Positions 1-6,750 of a stretch of DNA of 26,434 nucleotides are shown piece by piece. The stretch's first letter is position 1. Every line of letters begins with the position of its first letter. The DNA lies in the NCBI GenBank assembly GCA_022839045.1, contig JALHDI010000030.1, positions 1-26,434 of the forward strand, written 5' to 3'. A program made the translations under genes and the position numbers. Origin of the DNA: Sporomusaceae bacterium (GTDB taxonomy: Bacteria; Bacillota_C; Negativicutes; Sporomusales_B; UBA7701). Below the pieces are notes generated by a model. The model made no database searches. It saw only the letters and a list, made by a program, of their open reading frames with translations, and had not been told where the DNA came from.

Positions 1-97
1 CACCGGCGAGATAATGACCATGCCCGGCCTGCCGAAGAAGCCGGCCGCCGAGGCGATGGATATCGACAACAGCGGCAGGATCGTCGGCCTGTTCTAA
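1..97 (+). CDS. fhs: Formate-tetrahydrofolate ligase, C-terminal end (partial)
   Basis: Only the last 31 residues are present, read in the frame that starts at base 2 and stops with TAA at 95-97. The tail contains [15 protein letters not shown] followed by a [12 protein letters not shown] ending. I recognise this as the conserved C-terminus of formate-tetrahydrofolate ligase, which makes 10-formyl-THF from formate, ATP and THF in the methyl branch of the Wood-Ljungdahl pathway and in general one-carbon metabolism. A strong hairpin follows 17 bases after the stop, so this gene probably ends its transcript here. The assignment rests on the tail alone, but that tail is distinctive. Confidence 0.85.
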   Translation, partial: TGEIMTMPGLPKKPAAEAMDIDNSGRIVGLF

Positions 98-114
98 AAC
101 GCATGGTTATGCAG

Positions 115-138
115 AAACCCCGCCTCCTGGCGGGGTTT
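115..138 (+). terminator. Hairpin terminator after fhs
   Basis: A perfect 10-bp stem (AAACCCCGCC / GGCGGGGTTT) closes a TCCT loop. It is followed by a short T-containing tract (ATCTTATAT). The uridine tract is weak, but the position right after the fhs stop fits a terminator. Confidence 0.75.
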
Positions 139-261
139 ATCTTATATCCCTATAAGTTTGTGAAAAAAATACCGCAAAATGAGCCGGCAGGGGGACGGGC
201 AGCAGGGAGTGGGCGGCCGGCAGGCGAATTCCAGATGTTATAACCGGAAACGAGGTGGAGT

Positions 262-1974
262 ATGCAGACATTCGACGTATTAGTCATCGGCAGCGGCGGC
301 GCCGGGATGCGGGCGGCGCTGGAGGCCGGCGCCCGCGGCGGCCTGTCGGTGGGCCTGATGACCAAGATGTTCCCGACCCGCTCGGCTACCGGCATGGCCC
401 AGGGGGGAATAAACGGCGTCCTCGGTAACGCCGACCCGACCGATACGGTGGCCAAGCATATTTTCGACACGGTGAAGGGCAGCGATTACCTCGGCGACCA
501 GGACGCCATCGCGTTTTTCTGCGAGCAGGCGGCGGCCGCGATCAGGGAAATCGATTATTACGGGGTGCCTTTCTCCCGCGACGCCAAGGGGCAGATCGCC
601 CAGCGCAATTTCGGCGGCCAGTCGGCGCCGCGGACCTGTTTTTCGGCCGATAAGACGGGCCACGTCATCCTCCATACGATGTATGAGCAGTGTCTGAAGC
701 ACGGGGTGAAGATGCTGACCGACCGGCAACTGCTTGATCTGGCGGCGGACGCCGACGGGCTATGCGGCGTGGTGGCGCTCGATATCAGGACCGGCCGGGT
801 GGTGCCGGTGAAGGCCAAGGCGGTGGTGATCGCCACCGGCGGGGCGGGGCGGATGTACTGGTCGCGGACGACCAACCCGTTTACGTCGACGGCTGACGGC
901 ATGGCGGCCTGTTTCCGGGCGGGCATCCCGCTCAAGGACCCGGAGATGGTGCAGTTCCATCCCACCGGCCTGGCCGGGACGGGGATTTTGATGTCGGAGG
1001 CTTCCCGCGCCGAAGGGGGTTACCTTTACAACAACGCGGGCGAGCGGTTCATGGCCCGCTACGCGCCGGAGAAGATGGAGCTGGCGACCCGCGACCTGGT
1101 TTCCCAGGCGATCGAGACGGAGATCAGGGAGGGCCGCGGCTTCGGGGCGGGGCTAACCGCCTATGTGCTGCTCGATCTTAGGCATCTGGGGCGGGAGAAG
1201 ATCCTCGAGCGCCTGCCAGGCATCCGCGATCTGGCGATTACTTTCGAGCAAGTCGACCCGATCGAGGCGCCGATCCCCATCCGGCCGAGCTGCCATTATA
1301 CGATGGGCGGCGTGGACGTGACCGATTTCCGCACCGGGGGCACGGCTATCGCGGGGGTGTTCGCCGCCGGCGAGGCGGCCTGCGTTTCCATCCACGGCGC
1401 CAACCGGCTGGGCGGGAATTCGCTGGCCGATATCATGGTGTTCGGCAAGTACGCGGGGGTCGGGGCGGCCGACTATGCGCAGGGGCAAGACCGGGAAGCC
1501 GGAGACGGCGCGCTCGCGGCCAAGGCGGCCGAGTGGGAGGCGCGGCTGGCGGCGGCGATGGCCCGCAGCGGGGGGCCGGCGGTGGCGTCGATCCGCGACC
1601 GGCTGGCAGAGGCGATGTGGAACAAGGTCGGCATCTTCCGCCGCGGCGTCGAGATGGCAGAGGCGGCGGCGGTTATCGACGGGCTGACGGAAGAGTACGC
1701 GATGTGCGTCGTCGGCGACGACAGCCGGGTGTTCAACACAGCGCTGGTGAATTACGTGGAGCTGGGCAACCTGCTGGCGATGGCCAAGGCGTCGGTGCTG
1801 GGGGCGCTGAACCGCACCGAGAGCCGGGGCTGCCACCTGCGCGAGGATTTCCGGGTCCGCGACGACGCCAATTTCCTCAAACACACCCTCGTCACCCTGG
1901 CGGGGTCCCAATACGAGCTGTCTTACCGGCCGGTGGTCGTGACCGAGCACCAGCCGGCGGAACGGAGGTACTGA
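262..1974 (+). CDS. Fumarate reductase / succinate dehydrogenase flavoprotein subunit
   Basis: A 570-residue FAD protein of the SdhA/FrdA family interconverting fumarate and succinate. The ATG follows an SD-like GAGGTGG. Visible motifs are the Rossmann FAD site GSGGAGMRAA (about 11-20), the FAD loop FPTRSATGMAQGGIN (37-51), substrate motif QFHPTG with His233, the catalytic-type Arg277 in LATRD, HYTMGG with His345, and HGANRLGGNSL with Arg382. The histidine that carries covalent FAD in most SdhA/FrdA proteins (TRS-H-T) is Ala42 here, so FAD is probably bound non-covalently. Length is normal for the family. The stop overlaps the start of the Fe-S subunit gene, so the two are co-translated. The in vivo direction (fumarate reduction or succinate oxidation) cannot be told from sequence. 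The HPTG and HYTMGG motifs and the neighbouring subunits argue against L-aspartate oxidase. Confidence 0.93.
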   Translation: MQTFDVLVIGSGGAGMRAALEAGARGGLSVGLMTKMFPTRSATGMAQGGINGVLGNADPTDTVAKHIFDTVKGSDYLGDQDAIAFFCEQAAAAIREIDYYGVPFSRDAKGQIAQRNFGGQSAPRTCFSADKTGHVILHTMYEQCLKHGVKMLTDRQLLDLAADADGLCGVVALDIRTGRVVPVKAKAVVIATGGAGRMYWSRTTNPFTSTADGMAACFRAGIPLKDPEMVQFHPTGLAGTGILMSEASRAEGGYLYNNAGERFMARYAPEKMELATRDLVSQAIETEIREGRGFGAGLTAYVLLDLRHLGREKILERLPGIRDLAITFEQVDPIEAPIPIRPSCHYTMGGVDVTDFRTGGTAIAGVFAAGEAACVSIHGANRLGGNSLADIMVFGKYAGVGAADYAQGQDREAGDGALAAKAAEWEARLAAAMARSGGPAVASIRDRLAEAMWNKVGIFRRGVEMAEAAAVIDGLTEEYAMCVVGDDSRVFNTALVNYVELGNLLAMAKASVLGALNRTESRGCHLREDFRVRDDANFLKHTLVTLAGSQYELSYRPVVVTEHQPAERRY

Positions 1975-2921
1975 TGGAACAGGTTGTGTACCGGATACGC
2001 CGCTTCGACGGCCGGAAGGAGTTCTGGCAGGAATACAGCTTCGCGCACGAGCCGAACAAGACGGTGTTGTGGGGGCTGCTGAAGATCAAGGAGACGATCG
2101 ATCCGTCGCTGACGTTCGTGGCCGCTTGCCGTTCGGCGGTATGCGGGGCGTGCGCGGTGCGGGTGAACGGCGAGACGGTGCTGGCGTGCGAAACGCCGCT
2201 CGACGTGCTGCTGGGGCGCTTCGGCGCGACGCTGGTCCTCGAGCCGCTCGGCAATTTCCCGGTGATCCGCGACCTGGCGGTGGACTGGGAGCCCAAGGCG
2301 GCCAGGCTGGCGGAGGCCAAGCCGTGGCTGATGCCGCGGGAGGAGTTTTCGGCGGAAGCGGGCTGCCGCCAGACGCAGGCCGAGTTCAGAAAGATCAACG
2401 CCCAGACCAACTGCATCCTCTGCGGAGCGTGCGCGTCGGAGTGCAACAAGCTGACGATGGGAGACGACGACTTTTATGAGCCGTTCGTGTATACCAAGGC
2501 CGGCAAATTCGTCGCCGATTCGCGCGACGGGGCGGCCGCCGAGCACCTGCGCCCGGTGCTGGCGCACGGCCTGTGGAAGTGCGTGCACTGCCAGGAGTGC
2601 GTGACGAAGTGCCCCAAACGGGTGGCGCCGGCGGAGGATATCGCCGCGCTGCGCCGCGAGTCGATCAGGCTGGGGATGACCGATAATCAGGGAGCGCGCC
2701 ATGCGCTGGCGTTCGCGGATGATATAACGAATACCGGCCGGCTTAACGAGACGACGATGGCTGTCAAGACCGACGGGCTGCTGAAGTCGGCCACCCGTTT
2801 GCCGTTCGCCCTGCGGCTCTTAAGGCGCGGCAAACTGAATCCGTTCCACTTCCCGGCCCCGGTCGAGGGCATCGACGGTGTCCGCGCGATCGTGAAGGCC
2901 GCTAAGGAGGTGAAAGAATGA
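1974..2921 (+). CDS. Fumarate reductase / succinate dehydrogenase iron-sulfur subunit with two [4Fe-4S] motifs
   Basis: A 315-residue electron-transfer subunit. The ATG overlaps the flavoprotein stop (TGATG) and follows AACGGAGG. The N-terminal plant-ferredoxin domain has Cys52, Cys57, Cys60 and Cys72 for [2Fe-2S]. The C-terminal domain has Cys147-x2-Cys150-x2-Cys153-x3-Cys157 and Cys203-x2-Cys206-x2-Cys209-x3-Cys213. Classical SdhB has a [3Fe-4S] pattern at the last position; here both look like [4Fe-4S] sites, as in HdrC, GlpC and thiol:fumarate reductase TfrB. About 80 residues beyond the last cluster form a C-terminal extension, which I infer docks to the HdrB-like protein encoded next. 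It would carry electrons between FAD and that third subunit. Confidence 0.9.
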   Translation: MEQVVYRIRRFDGRKEFWQEYSFAHEPNKTVLWGLLKIKETIDPSLTFVAACRSAVCGACAVRVNGETVLACETPLDVLLGRFGATLVLEPLGNFPVIRDLAVDWEPKAARLAEAKPWLMPREEFSAEAGCRQTQAEFRKINAQTNCILCGACASECNKLTMGDDDFYEPFVYTKAGKFVADSRDGAAAEHLRPVLAHGLWKCVHCQECVTKCPKRVAPAEDIAALRRESIRLGMTDNQGARHALAFADDITNTGRLNETTMAVKTDGLLKSATRLPFALRLLRRGKLNPFHFPAPVEGIDGVRAIVKAAKEVKE

Positions 2922-3793
2922 TGCGCTACGCGTTTTTCCCCGGCTGCGTGCTGGACGGGGCGGCGGCCGAGGCCCGTGAGGCGACGGTGAAGGTCGCGCG
3001 CGCCCTGGATATCGAGCTTGTCGAACTGCCCGGCTGGACGTGCTGCGGAGCCTCCCACGCCCAGGACGTGGACGAGTTGGCGGCGCTGGCGGTCAACGCC
3101 CGCAACCTGGCGCTGGCCGAAAAGCTCGGCCTGCCGCTGTTGACGGCCTGCAGCACTTGCACGCTGATGCTGCGCAAAGCGAAGGCCGCCCTCGACGGCG
3201 GGTCGAGGGACAAAGTCAACGGGCTGCTGGTGGCGGCCGGGATGGCCTACGCGGGGACGACCGACGTCACCCATCTGCTGTGGGCGCTGGTCCGCGATTA
3301 CGGCCTCGACCGGCTGCGGGCCAAGGTGACGTGGCCGCTCGGCGGACTGAAGGTAGCCGGCTACTACGGCTGCCATATTCTCAGGCCGCCGCAGATGATG
3401 GATTTTGAGGATCACGCCCGGCCGCGGTCGCTGGCGGCGCTGATCGCCGCTCTGGGCGCCGAGCCGGTGGAGCTTGTCTCCGCCCGGCGGTGCTGCGGTT
3501 TCCACGCCGTTTTCCCCGCCGAGCGCGACGTTTTCAAGATGACGGGGACGATCAACGCCGATGCGCTCGCCGCCGGGGCCGACTGCATCGTGACGCCCTG
3601 CCCGCTGTGCCAGATGCAGCTCGATATGCGCCAGCAGGAGGGGAAGGAGGCGACCGGGACGGTAGGGGATATGCCTGTCCTGCACCTCGCCCAGCTCGTC
3701 GGCCTGGCTCTGGGGATGACGGCGGGAGAACTGGGGTTGGGGCGGCATGTGACCGCCGCTGCCCATCTGGCCGCCAAGGCCGGCGGCCGGTAG
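2918..3793 (+). CDS. HdrB/SdhE-like CCG-domain subunit of the fumarate reductase complex
   Basis: A 291-residue protein with two cysteine-rich CCG domains. The first uses Cys10, Cys42-Cys43-Gly and Cys78-x2-Cys81; the second uses Cys152, Cys192-Cys193-Gly and Cys228-x2-Cys231. In HdrB such domains bind non-cubane [4Fe-4S] clusters, and in SdhE of non-classical succinate dehydrogenases and methylmenaquinol:fumarate reductases the same family replaces the usual haem b membrane anchor. The start codon overlaps the previous stop (ATGATG) and AAGGAGG lies 7 bases upstream; ATG 2921 is an alternative one codon later. I see no strong transmembrane helix, so any contact with quinone would be peripheral. 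A strong terminator follows. Its electron partner (menaquinone, thiol or other) cannot be decided from sequence. Confidence 0.88.
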   Translation: MMRYAFFPGCVLDGAAAEAREATVKVARALDIELVELPGWTCCGASHAQDVDELAALAVNARNLALAEKLGLPLLTACSTCTLMLRKAKAALDGGSRDKVNGLLVAAGMAYAGTTDVTHLLWALVRDYGLDRLRAKVTWPLGGLKVAGYYGCHILRPPQMMDFEDHARPRSLAALIAALGAEPVELVSARRCCGFHAVFPAERDVFKMTGTINADALAAGADCIVTPCPLCQMQLDMRQQEGKEATGTVGDMPVLHLAQLVGLALGMTAGELGLGRHVTAAAHLAAKAGGR

Positions 3794-3813
3794 AGAAACG
3801 AGTATTTCACGGG

Positions 3814-3853
3814 GCGCAGCCCGGCAGAACAGCCGGGGCTGCGCTCTTTTTTT
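3814..3853 (+). terminator. Rho-independent terminator of the fumarate reductase operon
   Basis: A 9-bp GC stem (GCGCAGCCC / GGGCTGCGC) is extended by three more pairs past a bulged G. The loop is AGAACA and the stem is followed by TCTTTTTTT. Confidence 0.9.
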
Positions 3854-3966
3854 GTGCCTTGTATTTATTTTTGACACTTATGTTCGCGGGAAGTGGATAA
3901 AAACATACACATTCTCATGACGATGGAACAAAAAGAAAAATATGAGCTAACATTTACAAATAGTGC

Positions 3967-3995
3967 TTGCATTTCGGCCTGTGACCAATTATAAT
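3967..3995 (+). promoter_or_regulatory. Sigma-70-type promoter of citrate synthase
   Basis: A -35 TTGCAT (3967-3972) and a perfect -10 TATAAT (3990-3995) are separated by 17 bases in an AT-rich stretch. Predicted transcription start is near 4002. The palindromic operator candidate at 4017-4030 lies just downstream. Confidence 0.75.
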
Positions 3996-4016
3996 CAAAA
4001 ATCATACACAGTATTG

Positions 4017-4030
4017 ATGTATACATGTAT
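4017..4030 (+). promoter_or_regulatory. Candidate GntR operator upstream of citrate synthase
   Basis: The sequence ATGTATACATGTAT contains two overlapping perfect 10-base palindromes, ATGTATACAT (4017-4026) and ATACATGTAT (4021-4030). It lies about 15-28 bases after the predicted start of transcription, a position suited to repression. Its reverse complement matches 13 of 14 bases at 6651-6664, before aconitase. TGTATACA cores are typical of GntR/FCD operators. Assignment to the GntR protein encoded at 5697-6383 is inference. Confidence 0.6.
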
Positions 4031-4065
4031 TTTAAAAAACATAAGTTTTACGAGGAAGGCGGTCG

Positions 4066-5181
4066 GTGAAGATGTCCGGTCTGGCGGATGTTATCGCGTG
4101 TGATTCAACCATCTGCTCCATCGAGGATGGGGTGTTGAGATACCGGGGTTACGCCATCGAGGAGCTGGCCGAACACGCGTCGTTCGAGGAAGTGATCTAT
4201 CTGCTGTGGTACGGGCGGCTGCCCAACTGCTACGAGCTCAAGGCGCTCAAGCAGGATCTGGCCGAGAACGCGGCGCTGCCGCCGAAGATTTACGACCTGC
4301 TGCGCATGTACGCGCCGTGGGGTAACGCGATGGCCAAGCTGCGGACCTGCCTGTCGTTCCTGACCCACTTCGACGATGAGGTTATGGACCATTCCTTCGC
4401 CGCCGACCACCGCAAGGCCGTGCGCATCATGGCGAGGATGGCGGCCATCGTGGCCGCCATCGAGCGCATCCGCAGCGGCAAGGAGCCGGTCGATCCCGCG
4501 ACGATCCGCCCCCACAGCCTGGCGGAGTTGTTCCTGTGGCTGCTGGCGGGCGAGAAGCCGGAGCCGATCGCCGTCAGGGCGATGGATAAGTGCCTCGTTC
4601 TTCACGCCGAGCACGAGCTTAACGCGTCCACCTTCGCCGCCCGCGTGACGGTATCGACCATGTCGGATACCTATTCGGGGATGGTGTCGGCCATCGGCAC
4701 GCTCAAGGGGGCTCTCCACGGCAACGCCAACGAGCAGGTGGCGCATATGCTGGAGGAGATCGGCGATATCAGCCGGGTGGAGGCCTATATTGCCGGGAAG
4801 ATAGCCGACGGCGGACTTATCATGGGCTTCGGCCACCGGGTCTACAAGAACGGCGACCCGCGGGCGAGGGTGCTGAAGGAGCTGGCCCGGGAACTGGGCG
4901 AGTGGCGGCAGGACACCAGTTGGTACGACATGTCGGTGAAGGTGGCCGAGTTGGTGCGGGAGAAGAAGGGGCTGCTGCCCAACGTGGATTTTTATTCGGC
5001 GTCGGTTTACACTTATCTCGGCATCCCCCGCGATCTGTTCACCCTCGTGTTCGCCATCAGCCGCACGAGCGGCTGGCTGGCCCATATCATGGAGCAGCAC
5101 GAGAACAACCGCCTCATAAGGCCCCGGGCCAATTACACCGGCAAGGGCGCCGGCAAGTGGCTGCCGCTGGCGGAACGCTAG
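4066..5181 (+). CDS. Citrate synthase
   Basis: A 371-residue enzyme condensing acetyl-CoA and oxaloacetate to citrate in the cytosol. Catalytic residues are visible: His218 in GALHG, His257 in GFGHRVY and Asp308 in NVDFYS; His183 in HAEHELN and the arginines of the RIRPRANYTG region belong to the substrate site. Length fits the short bacterial citrate synthases. I chose GTG 4066 because the SD-like GAGGAAGG (4052-4059) lies 6 bases upstream; ATG 4072 is possible but spaced 12 bases. The gene has its own strong promoter and a candidate GntR operator. Aconitase and isocitrate dehydrogenase encoded nearby indicate flux to 2-oxoglutarate. 2-Methylcitrate synthase is a related alternative, but no prp genes are present. 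Confidence 0.92.
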   Translation: MKMSGLADVIACDSTICSIEDGVLRYRGYAIEELAEHASFEEVIYLLWYGRLPNCYELKALKQDLAENAALPPKIYDLLRMYAPWGNAMAKLRTCLSFLTHFDDEVMDHSFAADHRKAVRIMARMAAIVAAIERIRSGKEPVDPATIRPHSLAELFLWLLAGEKPEPIAVRAMDKCLVLHAEHELNASTFAARVTVSTMSDTYSGMVSAIGTLKGALHGNANEQVAHMLEEIGDISRVEAYIAGKIADGGLIMGFGHRVYKNGDPRARVLKELARELGEWRQDTSWYDMSVKVAELVREKKGLLPNVDFYSASVYTYLGIPRDLFTLVFAISRTSGWLAHIMEQHENNRLIRPRANYTGKGAGKWLPLAER

Positions 5182-5261
5182 AAAGTCTTGGCGAGCGGAG
5201 GATTCTGCGGCTCTGACGGAGAAAAAGTAGCAACACGGACAGATTCTCTGAGAGGAGCCAG

Positions 5262-5645
5262 ATGATGATGAAGACAATCGTAGCGACTGACCAGGCGCCA
5301 CAAGCGATCGGACCGTATTCCCAGGCGGTGAAGGCCAACGGTTTCCTGTTCTTATCCGGACAGGTGCCCCTCGACCCGGTTACGGGACAACTGGTCTACG
5401 GCGGGGTGGCCATGCAGACTCGCCAATCGCTCGCCAACCTCAAGGCAGTATTGGCCAAGGAAGGGCTTGCACTGGCCAATGTCGTGAAAACGACCGTATT
5501 TCTGCACGATATGAACGACTTCGCCGAGATGAACAAGGTTTATGCCGAGTTCTTCCCGGCCGCGCCGCCGGCCCGCTCGGCCGTCCAGGTGGCCCGCCTG
5601 CCCAAGGAAGCGTCGGTGGAGATCGAGGCCGTGGCGGTATATTAG
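5262..5645 (+). CDS. ridA: RidA family enamine/imine deaminase
   Basis: A 127-residue protein of the YjgF/YER057c/UK114 family. It shows the family hallmarks IGPYSQA near the N-terminus, LSGQVPLDP in the middle, and PARSAVQVARLP, which carries the arginine that binds the substrate carboxylate, near the C-terminus. RidA hydrolyses reactive 2-aminoacrylate and similar enamines released by PLP enzymes, protecting cytosolic enzymes. Three ATG codons occur in a row at 5262, 5265 and 5268. AGAGGAG ends at 5257, so 5265 has the best spacing and 5262 is also acceptable. It lies 80 bases after citrate synthase with no terminator evident between them, so it may share that transcript. A bidirectional hairpin follows. 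Confidence 0.93.
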   Translation: MMMKTIVATDQAPQAIGPYSQAVKANGFLFLSGQVPLDPVTGQLVYGGVAMQTRQSLANLKAVLAKEGLALANVVKTTVFLHDMNDFAEMNKVYAEFFPAAPPARSAVQVARLPKEASVEIEAVAVY

Positions 5646-5654
5646 GGCAAATAG

Positions 5655-5690
5655 AAAACCGTCATCCCATTCGGGATGACGGTTTTTGTT
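5655..5690. terminator. Bidirectional terminator between ridA and the GntR gene
   Basis: A perfect 14-bp stem (AAAACCGTCATCCC / GGGATGACGGTTTT) with an ATTC loop is followed by TGTTTTTG on the plus strand. The A-rich left arm gives a T tract on the minus strand, so it can serve both convergent genes. Confidence 0.92.
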
Positions 5691-5696
5691 TTTGCT

Positions 5697-6383
5697 TTAC
5701 TGCTCGTTCACGGGGTTGGTCGACAAATGGCGCCTTATATTCATGTAGGCCTGGCGGACGTGGTCGGTAAGCGCCTTTTCCGCGCCGGCCGCGTCCTTGG
5801 CCTCGAAGGCTTCGAGGATGGCGTGGTGCTCGGCGAGGGTGTGGGGCAGGCGGTTCTCCATACCGAGGGATTTGAGGCGGGCCATCTGGACGTACTGGTG
5901 CAGGTTGTGCAGGGTGAGGTAGAGGATCTTGCTGCCGGCCGCTTCGTAGATCATCTGATGGAATTTGTTGTCCAATTCGGCGATTTCTTCGACATCGTTC
6001 TTCTGGGCGTAGAATTCCATCAGTTCGTAGGTTTTCTGGAGCTCCTTGAGTTCGGCGGAGGTAAGGCGCTCGGCCGCCCAGCGGGCCGCGAGCCCTTCGA
6101 CGAGCTGGCGGATGGCGTAGATGTCCTCGACGTCCTGGTGGGATATGCCGAGGACGATGGCTCCCTTTTTCGTGGTGGTTTCTACAAGGCCTTCCATCTC
6201 CAGCAGGCGGATGGCTTCGCGAATCGGGGTGCGGCTCACGCCGAGTTCTTCGGCCAGCTTGGATTCAAGCAGGATTTCGCCTGCGCCGTAGGAGCCGTTG
6301 ATTATTTGCGACTTGATGTATTTAAATACTTTGTTGCGCAAAGACGCATCACTGGCGGGGGAAAATTCCGTTTCCCGTGACAA
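5697..6383 (-). CDS. GntR family transcriptional regulator, FCD subfamily
   Basis: A 228-residue repressor or activator. The N-terminal winged helix (about 14-75) includes ELGVSRTPIREAIRLLEMEGLV. The C-terminal FCD domain (about 85-220) keeps the residues that usually bind a metal and carboxylate effector: Asp138 and His142 in DNKFHQ, His186 in EHHAIL and His208 in DHV. The open frame continues upstream, but TTG 6383 is the best start: AGGAGGGAG sits just ahead and family alignment begins here. The gene lies between citrate synthase and aconitase, divergent from aconitase. FCD regulators often sense small organic acids, so citrate or a related acid is a reasonable but unproven effector. Shared palindromes at the two metabolic promoters and near its own promoter suggest it controls all three. 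Confidence 0.9.
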   Translation of the reverse strand: MSRETEFSPASDASLRNKVFKYIKSQIINGSYGAGEILLESKLAEELGVSRTPIREAIRLLEMEGLVETTTKKGAIVLGISHQDVEDIYAIRQLVEGLAARWAAERLTSAELKELQKTYELMEFYAQKNDVEEIAELDNKFHQMIYEAAGSKILYLTLHNLHQYVQMARLKSLGMENRLPHTLAEHHAILEAFEAKDAAGAEKALTDHVRQAYMNIRRHLSTNPVNEQ

Positions 6384-6411
6384 TTGCGCTCCCTCCTCGC
6401 GTCTATTGAAC

Positions 6412-6432
6412 CATGTATATTTTATTATACCA
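6412..6432 (-). promoter_or_regulatory. Extended -10 promoter of the GntR gene with an operator-like half site
   Basis: On the minus strand a TGG-TATAAT extended -10 is read from 6432 to 6424. Directly downstream, the plus strand reads ATGTATATTT (6413-6422), matching 8 of 10 bases of the ATGTATACAT core found before citrate synthase. This position fits autoregulation. No clear -35 is visible. Confidence 0.5.
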
Positions 6433-6607
6433 TTTTCCCGCGCACAAGCCCAGGAAGCAGCAATTTTTTCAACGCCTGGCGACCCTTGGCGGGGGCTTGG
6501 GGGTGTAATATACGAAAAGACAAATGTATTTATTGAGTGCACGAGAGTAACAATATGCTTGATGAAAATATTTTTTTGAAATACCTCTAGCATTTCTTTA
6601 CAAAGGA

Positions 6608-6616
6608 TGTTATAAT
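6608..6616 (+). promoter_or_regulatory. Extended -10 promoter of the aconitase transcript
   Basis: TGT-TATAAT is a perfect extended -10 (TG at 6608-6609, TATAAT at 6611-6616). No good -35 is seen, as is common with extended -10 promoters. The predicted start near 6622 leaves a leader of about 360 bases before the aconitase ATG. Confidence 0.6.
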
Positions 6617-6650
6617 GTACCCAAAAATCAATGTATTAATGGGAGATGGG

Positions 6651-6664
6651 ATACATGTATACAC
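6651..6664 (-). promoter_or_regulatory. Candidate GntR operator upstream of aconitase
   Basis: ATACATGTATACAC holds the perfect palindrome ATACATGTAT (6651-6660) overlapping TGTATACA (6656-6663). It is the reverse complement of the site at 4017-4030 with a single mismatch in 14 bases. It lies about 30 bases after the predicted transcription start. Confidence 0.6.
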
Positions 6665-6750
6665 AAAAAGGCAGCCGTGTCGATCTGGAACTGTTGCTTG
6701 AGGAACTGAAGCACGTCGAGCCTGAGCAGACCGTTTTCGCCGAGCACTAA
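6655..6750 (+). CDS. Possible 31-residue leader peptide or small protein
   Basis: A short frame from ATG 6655 to TAA 6748-6750 encodes a 31-residue acidic, leucine-rich peptide (core VDLELLLEELKHVEPEQ). GGGAG lies 9 bases upstream. Codon choice (CTG, GAG, GTC, GCC) resembles the neighbouring genes. Its start codon sits inside the palindromic operator. I do not recognise it. It could be a leader peptide in the aconitase mRNA, an independent small protein, or chance. Confidence 0.35.
   Translation: MYTQKGSRVDLELLLEELKHVEPEQTVFAEH

Larger units (their letters stand above)
6384..6654. other. Divergent intergenic region between the GntR gene and aconitase
   Basis: AT-rich compared with the rest of the window. 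It holds the minus-strand GntR promoter (6412-6432) and the plus-strand aconitase promoter (6608-6616), and it ends at the palindromic operator. I see no further gene in it. Confidence 0.6.

Noticed and set aside
1153..1950. Long antisense open frame opposite the flavoprotein gene
   Set aside because: GC-rich coding DNA keeps antisense frames open. The predicted protein is rich in Arg, His and Pro with no domain. The same applies to the other long antisense frames in the window (2687-3877, 4105-5301, 7764-9191, 15820-17439, 24330-25946).
3871..3900. Perfect TTGACA that could be a -35 for citrate synthase
   Set aside because: No acceptable -10 exists 16-18 bases downstream; GATAAA is 19 bases away with only 4 of 6 matches. 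The TTGCAT/TATAAT pair at 3967-3995 is much better.
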